Assembly (NCBI GenBank): GCA_900319365.1
Contig: ONOE01000002.1
Span: forward strand, 186,001-250,000
DNA: 64,000 nucleotides
Direction of reading: 5' to 3'
Origin: an uncultured bacterium
GTDB lineage: Bacteria > Cyanobacteriota > Vampirovibrionia > Gastranaerophilales > Gastranaerophilaceae
The stretch's first letter is position 1. Each line of letters begins with the position of its first letter. Positions 9,264 to 15,591 of this stretch are shown here, piece by piece. The notes beneath the pieces are model-generated. The model saw only the letters and a list, made by a program, of their open reading frames with translations, had not been told where the DNA came from and ran no database searches. Both the position numbers and the translations under genes were made by a program.

Positions 9264-9752
9264 ATGGATTTTGATAAAATAATAAAAACCAACAAACAAA
9301 ATATTAAAAATATTATAAGGCATGTAACCAAAGAAGATAACGAAGATATTGAGCAGGAGGTTTATCTCAAAATATGGAAGCACGCTCCTAAAGACGGTGC
9401 TTCAAAAAGCTGGATTTCCGTAATAACAAAAAATGCCTCGCTTGATTACTTAAAATCTGCATATCACAAAATGTTTACGAACTCTCAAAACGAGGATTTT
9501 GTCCTTGAAAGCGTAAAAGATAAACATTCAACGCCTGAAAACAAAGTTATTAATCTTGAAAGACAGAAAAGAATTATTAACGCAATCGAAAAGCTGAAGC
9601 CTAAATTCAAAGAGATAATAATGCTCACCGAAATTGACGGTTACAGCTACGAAGAATGCGCCAAAAAGCTTAACTGTCCGATAGGTACGGTTAAATCAAG
9701 AATTTACAATGCTAAAAAAGAACTCGCACAACAATTGGAAGATTTATTATAA
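9264..9752 (+). CDS. RNA polymerase ECF-type sigma-70 factor
   Basis: A 162-residue protein of typical ECF length. Region 2 is seen at about residues 20-60 (EDIEQEVYLKIWKHA ... SWISVITKNASLDYLKS). Region 4 occupies the C-terminal third (KLKPKFKEIIMLTEIDGYSYEECAKKL, then GTVKSRIYNAKKEL), the helix-turn-helix that reads the -35 element. It starts directly at the end of the anti-sigma gene and is followed 13 bp later by a Spy/CpxP-like periplasmic protein gene. The three form an apparent envelope-stress module. Targets other than its own operon cannot be told from this window. Confidence 0.9.
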   Translation: MDFDKIIKTNKQNIKNIIRHVTKEDNEDIEQEVYLKIWKHAPKDGASKSWISVITKNASLDYLKSAYHKMFTNSQNEDFVLESVKDKHSTPENKVINLERQKRIINAIEKLKPKFKEIIMLTEIDGYSYEECAKKLNCPIGTVKSRIYNAKKELAQQLEDLL

Positions 9753-9765
9753 AAAGGAGAATTAC

Positions 9766-10302
9766 ATGAAAAAAATTTTACCGATTTTATTTTTAAGCGC
9801 AATGCTTTTTTCAATTCCGGCAAGTACATCTGCTGCGGAGCAATGCCCCGTAAAAAACAGACCGGGAATGGAACAACCGCAAAAAATGCGACTAAATTTT
9901 GAGCAAAGATTAAAACTTACCGATGTTCAAAAAGAAAAAGCAAGAAAAATTCATGAAAAAGGGTTCAAACAAATGAAACCCATAATGCAAAAGAAAGATC
10001 AATTAAAAGTTGATATTGCGACAATTAAAAAATCCAATTTAGACGAAAAGACCAAGGCACAGAAAATCAGCAAAGACAAAAAAGAACTTCAAAAACTCCA
10101 CCAAAAAGCCGAAAATATAAGAAAGGCTAACGGTAAGGAATTTGAAAAAATCTTAACAAAAGATCAGCTGGATGAACTTGCAAAAATGAAAGCCGAAGGG
10201 CGCAGAAATTTTGAAAGAACGCACAGGCCCAGACCGCCGTTTGATATGTTTCAACCCGGATTTAAAGGTTTTCGTCCGATGATGCCCCCGCCTGAAGATT
10301 AA
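9766..10302 (+). CDS. Spy/CpxP-like periplasmic LTxxQ protein
   Basis: A 178-residue protein with a clear signal peptide (KK, then ILPILFLSAMLFSIPASTSA, probable cleavage after SAA). The mature part is helical and very rich in Lys and Gln. It contains both halves of the LTxxQ signature, LTDVQ and LTKDQ, separated by about 70 residues. LTxxQ proteins such as Spy and CpxP act as periplasmic chaperones or stress sensors. The C-terminal 25 residues are Pro/Phe/Met-rich (RPRPPFDMFQPGF ... MMPPP). The ATG at 9766 is chosen over an upstream frame because it follows AAGGAG at the right distance and begins the signal peptide. It is the third gene of the sigma operon, and a hairpin terminator follows. 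Confidence 0.75.
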   Translation: MKKILPILFLSAMLFSIPASTSAAEQCPVKNRPGMEQPQKMRLNFEQRLKLTDVQKEKARKIHEKGFKQMKPIMQKKDQLKVDIATIKKSNLDEKTKAQKISKDKKELQKLHQKAENIRKANGKEFEKILTKDQLDELAKMKAEGRRNFERTHRPRPPFDMFQPGFKGFRPMMPPPED

Positions 10303-10327
10303 TTTATACTATTAATAATTAATAAAC

Positions 10328-10364
10328 AAAAATAAGAGTATGTTATAATGCTCTTATTTTTTTG
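10328..10364 (+). terminator. Intrinsic terminator after the sigma operon
   Basis: AAATAAGAG and CTCTTATTT form a 9-bp stem around a 12-nt loop, followed directly by a run of T. It lies 25 bp after the Spy-like gene and before the PxpA-like gene. Confidence 0.75.
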
Positions 10365-10439
10365 TTTTTAAATTAAGATTTTGTAAATATTCGCAAATAT
10401 TGTATTTTAATAGTATAATCAAAAAAAAGGGAAGAATTT

Positions 10440-11234
10440 ATGCAAAATGTTTTAGAAAAAAAGGGGATAATGAACATAGACTTTAATTGCGATTTGGCGC
10501 AGACTTACGGAATTTATAAAAATAGTACCGAGTACGATTTGCTCGATTATGTAAGTTCCGTAAATATAGCATGCGGATTTCATGCAGGCGATCCGTTGGC
10601 AATCAAAGAAGCTTTACTTGCCGCAAAAAATAAAAATGTAGTAATCGGTGCGCACATCGGTTATCACGATATTGAGGGATTCGGCTACAGACCTATGGAT
10701 TTGGACGAAGATGAACTTGATGCACTTGTTATGTATCAGGTAGGGGCTTTAATGACATTTGCAAAAGCTTATCATCTTGAAATTGAGCACGTAAGACCTC
10801 ATGGCGCAATGTATAGAAAAGCTATGGAAGATATTGAAACTTCAAGAATAATTGTACGTGCTGTTAAAAAATGTTCAAAATGGCTCGTATATTATGGCGC
10901 TGCAGGAGAAAATCTTGCACGTGTGGGAGCTGAAGAAAATATTCAGGTCGCTCACGAAATACACTTAGAAAAAATATATGATGAAAGCGGCAACATAATA
11001 TTTACCGCCAGAGATTTAGAAAATACCAATATTTCTATTCAAAGACTTAAAGATTTGCTGCACAATTCAAGAGTAACAAACAATGTAGGCGGCAAAACCG
11101 AAATTGAAGCTGATACAATTCATTTCTCAAATAAATTGTCAAACGTAAAAGAACTTATTGTTCAAGCTAATGATGTGATTAAACCTCTCCCGTACAATTA
11201 CAAAAAAGCAATGAAATCCGGATGGGTTGAATAG
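10440..11234 (+). CDS. pxpA: LamB/YcsF family protein, 5-oxoprolinase subunit A-like
   Basis: A protein of the LamB/YcsF family, in which PxpA with PxpB and PxpC hydrolyses 5-oxoproline to glutamate with ATP. Motifs visible are DFNCDLAQTYG (family form NCDLGExFG), VNIACGFHAGDP, IGAHIGYHD, HVRPHGAMYR and a C-terminal LPYN. The family's DLGE is DLAQ here, a departure at a conserved spot. Length is about 264 residues, or 254 if the internal ATG at 10470 is used; both have weak purine-rich sites upstream. No pxpB or pxpC lies nearby, so either the partners are elsewhere or this paralog has another role. A TATAAT at 10414-10419 is a plausible -10. Confidence 0.75.
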   Translation: MQNVLEKKGIMNIDFNCDLAQTYGIYKNSTEYDLLDYVSSVNIACGFHAGDPLAIKEALLAAKNKNVVIGAHIGYHDIEGFGYRPMDLDEDELDALVMYQVGALMTFAKAYHLEIEHVRPHGAMYRKAMEDIETSRIIVRAVKKCSKWLVYYGAAGENLARVGAEENIQVAHEIHLEKIYDESGNIIFTARDLENTNISIQRLKDLLHNSRVTNNVGGKTEIEADTIHFSNKLSNVKELIVQANDVIKPLPYNYKKAMKSGWVE

Positions 11235-11273
11235 TTTGTGGAGAGATAGAATATTAAAGGAAGGATATCTTTA

Positions 11274-12563
11274 ATGAAAAAGATAAGAATGTCAAAACAA
11301 ATGGGATGGTTAGTACCCGGGTTGCAGGTAAAAAGATGGTTTGCGTTGATTTTAGTCGGCACAATACTGATGACTTTCGGGATTTTGATACTGTTTGATA
11401 TCAGACCCGTATATTATACGATGAAATTTATCAGTAAAATTGCCAACACAGTATCGACAGAATGGCTTGCGTTCGGCATAATAATGATCGGTGCAGCTTT
11501 CTTCTTCAAAGGTTGGAGAATGACAAACCTTTCAATGCTCGGAATGAAAGACAGCCGCCAAAATGATATTCTTCTCGAGAATTTATACAGACGCCGTAAA
11601 TTAAACCGAGGACCGAGAATCGTTGCAATCGGCGGCGGCACGGGTTTATCAATGCTTTTAAGCGGTATTAAAAATATTACAAATAACATTACTGCTGTTG
11701 TAACAGTCGGCGACGACGGCGGAAGTTCCGGCAGATTAAGAGAATCTATGGGAATTTTACCCCCGGGCGATATCAGGCATTGTATTACGGCACTTGCAGA
11801 CGATGAAGATTTGATTACAAAGCTTTTTAAATACAGATTTGATAACGGCGAGGGACTTGAAGGGCACAGTTTCGGCAACTTATTTTTGACCGCACTTTGT
11901 GATATTACTGGCAATATGGTATCTGCCGTAAAAGCTTCGGCCAACGTAATTTCTATCAGAGGACGAGTTTTACCCTCAACTTTAGATGATATGAAACTCG
12001 TTGCCGAAATGGAGAACGGCAGAATAGTTCACGGAGAATCAAATATACCGGAAGCTCGCGGCAAAATCAAAAGATTATATACAGAACCCGAAAATTGCAA
12101 AGCGTTGCCTGAAGTTTTGCAAGCAATACATAGTGCCGAATTGATTATTCTCGGACCGGGAAGCTTGTATACAAGTGTAATTCCGAATTTACTTATAAAA
12201 GAAATTTCTGAAGCCGTATCAAAATCTTCGGCTAAAAAGATTTATGTATGCAATATTATGACACAACCCGGAGAAACCGATGGCTACACGGTAAGTGATC
12301 ATCTTAAAGCTCTAATAAGACATGCGGGAGTTGAACACCTTTTAGATGCAGTTTTGGTAAATAACAATATTCCAAAAGACTGGTCTGGAAAATACAAAGA
12401 AAAAGGGCAATATCCCGTTAAAACAGATACTCCCGAAATTAAGAAATTAGGCATAAGTATTTGCGCTAAAAATCTTGTTGATATCAATAAAGACGGTTTT
12501 ATAAGACACAATTCATCAAAAGTCGCAAGAGCGGTTTATTACTGGTTTAGGAAATCAAAATAA
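11274..12563 (+). CDS. yvcK: YvcK/CofD-like family protein (gluconeogenesis factor, UPF0052)
   Basis: A 429-residue protein. Two hydrophobic segments in the first 85 residues are followed by the YvcK domain, starting RIVAIGGGTGLSMLL and continuing VGDDGGSSGRLR, LPPGDIRHC, GHSFGNLFL and LGPGSLYTSVIPNLL. YvcK proteins bind UDP-sugars and are needed for cell wall homeostasis and growth on gluconeogenic carbon sources. The membrane-anchored form with an N-terminal TM pair is known in cyanobacteria and some Firmicutes. It follows the PxpA-like gene by 39 bp, with a purine-rich AAGGAAGGAT upstream of the ATG. Confidence 0.9.
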   Translation: MKKIRMSKQMGWLVPGLQVKRWFALILVGTILMTFGILILFDIRPVYYTMKFISKIANTVSTEWLAFGIIMIGAAFFFKGWRMTNLSMLGMKDSRQNDILLENLYRRRKLNRGPRIVAIGGGTGLSMLLSGIKNITNNITAVVTVGDDGGSSGRLRESMGILPPGDIRHCITALADDEDLITKLFKYRFDNGEGLEGHSFGNLFLTALCDITGNMVSAVKASANVISIRGRVLPSTLDDMKLVAEMENGRIVHGESNIPEARGKIKRLYTEPENCKALPEVLQAIHSAELIILGPGSLYTSVIPNLLIKEISEAVSKSSAKKIYVCNIMTQPGETDGYTVSDHLKALIRHAGVEHLLDAVLVNNNIPKDWSGKYKEKGQYPVKTDTPEIKKLGISICAKNLVDINKDGFIRHNSSKVARAVYYWFRKSK

Positions 12564-12587
12564 ACAGTTCTTCTATCCAATATGGAG

Positions 12588-12728
12588 TAAAGCACAAAAA
12601 TGCAAAAAGATTCAGCGGGGGTATTTGATTTTGTACATATTAAAGAACGGCTCCTACCGTATAAGGTAAAAACCGTTCAGAACTCTTACAGAAACTAGGC
12701 AGTTGTCCAAGCTGCCACTCTGTGCTTA
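12588..12728 (+). ncRNA. Candidate structured RNA between yvcK and panB (unknown family)
   Basis: A 210-bp non-coding gap holds a branched fold. TAAAGCACA (12588-12596) pairs with TGTGCTTA (12721-12728) to close the structure, allowing one bulge. Inside it are a hairpin GAACGG/CCGTTC (12645-12650 with 12673-12678) and a hairpin GGCAG/CTGCC (12698-12702 with 12712-12716). Size and closed-rod shape could fit a 6S-like RNA or a panB leader element. I do not recognise a conserved family motif, and SRP RNA, RNase P RNA and tmRNA signatures are absent. The strand is inferred from the neighbouring genes. Confidence 0.35.
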
Positions 12729-12776
12729 TATTATAACTTATATTGATATAAATTTCAAGTGTAGGAGATATTTATT

Positions 12777-13577
12777 ATGCTAAAAAAGATTTCAGTAAGA
12801 ACATTAAGAAAATATAAAGAAAATCACGAAAGATTTTCTATGCTTACGGCTTATGATTATTCCACCGCAAAATACTTTGATGAAGCGGGGATTGATGTCA
12901 TATTGGTAGGAGACAGCCTTGCAATGGTTGCTTTAGGCTATGACAATACCAATAATCTCGGAATTAACGAAATGGCTGTGTTCACAAAAGCCGTAGCACG
13001 TGGAGCTAAAAGAGCAATGGTAGTTACCGATATGCCTTTTATGAGCTACACCATTGATATTCCGTCAGCTTTAACCAATATCGGCAATATGATAAAGCTC
13101 GGTTCAAGAGCGGTTAAACTTGAAGGGTGCAACAATTATATTCTTGAACTCATTAAGCGCTGCGTAAATATGGGCGTTCCCGTTATGGGACATATCGGAT
13201 TTACCCCGCAATCGGAAAACGTAATAGGCGGGCACTATATTCAAGGGAAAACGGAAGATAGAGCGCAGGAGCTATTACAGGAAGCTAAAAAGCTTGAAAC
13301 TGCGGGAGTATTTTCTATTGTGCTTGAAATGGTACCCGAACAAGTTGCCAAAAATATAACCGAAAATATTTCAGTTCCGACGATTTCATGCGGAGCGGGA
13401 AGATTTTGCGACGGATTTGTAATGGTTTGCGATGATTTGTTGGGTAAATACGACGCTTTCACTCCAAAATTTGCCAGAAAATACGGAGATATTAAAAGCC
13501 TTATAACAAATTGTGCGACAAACTACATTGAAGATATCAAAAACGGCATTTATCCTAACGAAAATGAAGTTTATTAA
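12777..13577 (+). CDS. panB: 3-methyl-2-oxobutanoate hydroxymethyltransferase PanB
   Basis: A 266-residue TIM-barrel enzyme that makes ketopantoate from 2-oxoisovalerate and methylenetetrahydrofolate, the first step of pantothenate and CoA synthesis. Motifs include MLTAYDYSTAKYFDEAGID, VGDSLAMV (metal-binding Asp), VTDMPFMSY, KLEG, VMGHIGFTPQ and LEMVPE (catalytic Glu). Length is normal. TGTAGGAG lies upstream of the ATG. No other pantothenate genes are adjacent. It is preceded by a candidate structured RNA that could be its leader, and followed by a candidate antisense-strand sRNA whose terminator begins 11 bp after the panB stop. Confidence 0.96.
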   Translation: MLKKISVRTLRKYKENHERFSMLTAYDYSTAKYFDEAGIDVILVGDSLAMVALGYDNTNNLGINEMAVFTKAVARGAKRAMVVTDMPFMSYTIDIPSALTNIGNMIKLGSRAVKLEGCNNYILELIKRCVNMGVPVMGHIGFTPQSENVIGGHYIQGKTEDRAQELLQEAKKLETAGVFSIVLEMVPEQVAKNITENISVPTISCGAGRFCDGFVMVCDDLLGKYDAFTPKFARKYGDIKSLITNCATNYIEDIKNGIYPNENEVY

Positions 13578-13587
13578 TAAAACATAT

Positions 13588-13659
13588 AAAAAGCCTGCCC
13601 AAAGGAGTAAAGGGCAGGACTGATGTATAGTCGGGTAAATGAGTTTACTTAGTTTCCAG
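13588..13659 (-). ncRNA. Candidate small RNA with own promoter and terminator
   Basis: On the minus strand, a TTGACT/AATAAT promoter is followed by about 72 nt ending in a strong intrinsic terminator. Its stem is CCTGCCC/GGGCAGG (13612-13618 with 13594-13600), followed by CTTTTT. An internal small hairpin, GTAAA-CTCA-TTTAC, precedes it. The terminator loop reads TTTACTCCTTT, which contains a sequence complementary to Shine-Dalgarno sites (AAAGGAGT). An exposed ACTCC motif is reminiscent of the cyanobacterial Yfr1 RNA, but overall identity to it is not shown. No ORF lies in the stretch. Confidence 0.5.
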
Positions 13660-13665
13660 CACAAC

Positions 13666-13693
13666 ATTATTATTCATTTTTGTTTTTAGTCAA
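13666..13693 (-). promoter_or_regulatory. Promoter of the minus-strand sRNA
   Basis: On the minus strand TTGACT (13693-13688) is separated by 16 nt from AATAAT (13671-13666). There is no minus-strand protein gene for it to serve before the terminator at 13588-13618. Confidence 0.55.
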
Positions 13694-13736
13694 ATTTTTG
13701 TGGTTAAAATTCTTCATTTGTTTTATAATTTTTAAT

Positions 13737-14348
13737 ATGAAAAAGGTATTTTTATTATTTATAGTATTATGTTTAAATTTTGGCGTGCTGTCTTACGGAT
13801 TTACGTTCAAAAAGCAGGTACAAGAAGCTCCGAGCGACCCTGTAACAGAGCAGGCAAAAGTCTTTTACGCTCAAAATGACATTGATAATGCATTTGATAT
13901 CCTTAATCAAAAGGCCGAAGATCAAAGAAGTGCTCAGGATTGGCTGATGCTCGGAAACATTATGCAAGACAGAGAAAAAATTGATGAAGCTGTATATATG
14001 TTTCATCAAGCTATAAATAAAGACCCTAAATTTTACAAAGCGCACTATAATTTAGGCTATATTTATTTATCGCAAAACAAGCCAAATATGGCACTTGCAG
14101 AATTTAAACTTGCCGTAAAATACAAGCCTGATTTTTCATACGGGTATTATAATATCGGCTGTGCTTATTTAAAACTCAACAAATATTCGCAAGCAAGATA
14201 TAACTTCTTCAAAGCTATGGATTTGAGGGCAAATGAGCCGAATATTTACTACAATCTTGCCTATATTTTCAAAAAACAGGGAAAAGATAAACAGGCGCAG
14301 ACTTATCTGGATTTATACAACAAAATGATGGAGAGCCATGAGTTATAA
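13737..14348 (+). CDS. Secreted or periplasmic TPR protein
   Basis: A 203-residue protein. A signal peptide (KK, then VFLLFIVLCLNFGVLSYG) is followed by three to four tetratricopeptide repeats from about residue 35. Typical spacing is seen in AQDWLMLGNIMQDREKIDEA, KAHYNLGYIYLSQNKPNMA, SYGYYNIGCAYLKLNKYSQA and NIYYNLAYIFKKQGKDKQA. It is probably a protein-protein scaffold on the outside of the inner membrane. I use the ATG at 13737 because the frame upstream adds a second hydrophobic stretch with no ribosome site. It overlaps the following HAD gene by 11 bp, so the two are co-translated. Confidence 0.8.
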   Translation: MKKVFLLFIVLCLNFGVLSYGFTFKKQVQEAPSDPVTEQAKVFYAQNDIDNAFDILNQKAEDQRSAQDWLMLGNIMQDREKIDEAVYMFHQAINKDPKFYKAHYNLGYIYLSQNKPNMALAEFKLAVKYKPDFSYGYYNIGCAYLKLNKYSQARYNFFKAMDLRANEPNIYYNLAYIFKKQGKDKQAQTYLDLYNKMMESHEL

Positions 14349-15024
14349 AGGAATAATATTTGATTTCAACGGGACATTATACTGGGACAGCGCTAAGCAT
14401 AAACAGGCATGGCGTTTGTATTCAAAAAAGTTGAGAGGAACCGAATTTAGCGATGAAGAAATGCTTCATCACATGTTTGGCAGAACAAATGAAGAAATCA
14501 TTGAGTACGCAATCGGCAAAAAGCCGTCTGCTGAAATGGTGGAAAAATTAGGGCAAAAAAAAGAAGAACTTTATCGCCAAATGAGCGTTAAGGATAAAGA
14601 AAACTTTCATCTTGCCCAAGGTGCGGTTGAGTTTTTGGATTTTTTGAAAGAAAATGACATTCCGAGAAATATCGCAACAATGTCAGATAAAACAAATGTG
14701 GACTTCTATTTTAAGAGTTTCAACCTCGATAAATGGTTTGATATAAATAAAGTTGTTTATGCAAACGGTATTATTCCGAGCAAACCAGCCCCCGACATTT
14801 ATGAAATCGCCGCAAAAAATATGGACTTAGCGTCGAAAGATTGTATAGTTGTAGAAGATGCACTTTCAGGTATTGAATCTGCGAGAAAAGCAGGCATAGG
14901 CAAGATAATTGCAATATGCTCGGAAGAAGCTCCCGAGCTTTACGAAAAAATTCCATGTGTAAGCGGAATTATCCATAATTTTGATGAATTTGACAGAGGG
15001 CTGTTCAAGGCTAAAGTTTCATAA
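14338..15024 (+). CDS. HAD-superfamily hydrolase, beta-phosphoglucomutase-like, with DxN motif
   Basis: A 228-residue HAD subclass I protein. Motif I is DFNGTLYWDS (nucleophile D9), motif II TMSD, the conserved Lys and GIIPSKPAPDIY block for motif III, and motif IV VVEDALSGIESARKAG. In most phosphatases and mutases motif I is DxD; here the second Asp, the general acid, is Asn. That predicts slowed or altered chemistry, or a family variant. The cap is inserted after motif I, as in beta-phosphoglucomutase and phosphoglycolate phosphatase relatives. The gene overlaps the TPR gene. The substrate is unknown. Confidence 0.8.
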   Translation: MSYKGIIFDFNGTLYWDSAKHKQAWRLYSKKLRGTEFSDEEMLHHMFGRTNEEIIEYAIGKKPSAEMVEKLGQKKEELYRQMSVKDKENFHLAQGAVEFLDFLKENDIPRNIATMSDKTNVDFYFKSFNLDKWFDINKVVYANGIIPSKPAPDIYEIAAKNMDLASKDCIVVEDALSGIESARKAGIGKIIAICSEEAPELYEKIPCVSGIIHNFDEFDRGLFKAKVS

Positions 15025-15030
15025 TCAGGG

Positions 15031-15057
15031 TTGACAAAACATAAATCATTTTGTCAA
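15031..15057. repeat. Inverted repeat after the HAD gene (possible terminator)
   Basis: TTGACAAAA and TTTTGTCAA form a perfect 9-bp stem around a 9-nt loop just after the HAD gene stop. T-rich sequence follows about 8 nt later, so it is a weak terminator or simple dyad. Confidence 0.4.
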
Positions 15058-15111
15058 TCATAGCTTTTTGCAATTCACAAAACTGACAAAACTTTAGCAA
15101 TTGATTAAATC

Positions 15112-15139
15112 TTGCAAAATAAAATAAGTGTGGTAATAT
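15112..15139 (+). promoter_or_regulatory. Promoter of tRNA-Lys
   Basis: TTGCAA (15112-15117), 16-nt spacer, TAATAT (15134-15139), 18 bp before the tRNA 5' end. Confidence 0.6.
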
Positions 15140-15157
15140 AGATACAGTAAGATAAAT

Positions 15158-15216
<59 letters not shown>

Positions 15217-15230
<14 letters not shown>

Positions 15231-15513
15231 TTTTTCACAAAAAAAAACGGATAATGTCATAAGGGGCGAGAACCCTACAAGTCGATAGACTTGTGTGTGG
15301 TTCGAGCGGCGAACGAGCAGAGAGTGAAGCTATTTTGTCTTAGGCCACAGCCTGAAAGACGAGCAGAGAGTGAAGCTATTTTGTCTTAGGCCACAGCCTG
15401 AAAGACAAAATGCGAAATCTCGTTTAATGCGAGTGAGCCAAGGCAGTCCCCTCCGGGTCCATTTTTCACAAAAAAAAAACGGATAATGTCATAATGGGCG
15501 AAACCCTACAAGT
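15217..15513 (+). mobile_element. tRNA-tail element copy 1 (core flanked by direct repeats of the tRNA-Lys 3' end)
   Basis: The last 14 nt of tRNA-Lys (CCCCTCCGGGTCCA) plus about 50 nt of 3' flank (15217-15282) recur almost unchanged at 15448-15513, offset by 231 bp. Between them is a core of about 184 nt that includes a 46-bp internal tandem duplication, or about 138 nt without it. The core has GAGAACC, a hairpin ACAAGTC-GATA-GACTTGT, GAGCAGAG, a second stem GTC...GAC, and GCGAA-N4-CGTTTAATGCGA-N5-CCAAG. The same ordered blocks occur in the core after tRNA-Tyr (41817-41951). No ORF is present. This stretch accounts for most of the gene-free gap 15231-15591. Confidence 0.65.
15313..15404 (+). 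repeat. 46-bp tandem duplication inside the tRNA-Lys element
   Basis: Two back-to-back identical 46-bp units, starting ACGAGCAGAGAGTGAAGC, at 15313-15358 and 15359-15404. Each carries the GTCTT-AGGC/GCCT-AAGAC hairpin. The tRNA-Tyr copy has a single unit, so the duplication is local. Confidence 0.9.
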
Positions 15514-15591
15514 TAGAGCCACACCGTTTAATCAGGGATACATTAATCAGTTATTTTAAAGAGAGTTTTATTTTTATAAGGGGTATAAAAC

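Noticed and set aside
12588..12728. SRP RNA, tmRNA or RNase P RNA in the yvcK-panB gap
   Set aside because: None of the conserved signatures (the SRP tetraloop region, the tmRNA alanine tRNA-like ends, or the RNase P P4 core) is seen.
13592..13620. A plus-strand terminator for panB
   Set aside because: The stem has its T-run only on the minus strand (CTTTTT). The plus strand continues ACTGATG, so it terminates minus-strand transcription.
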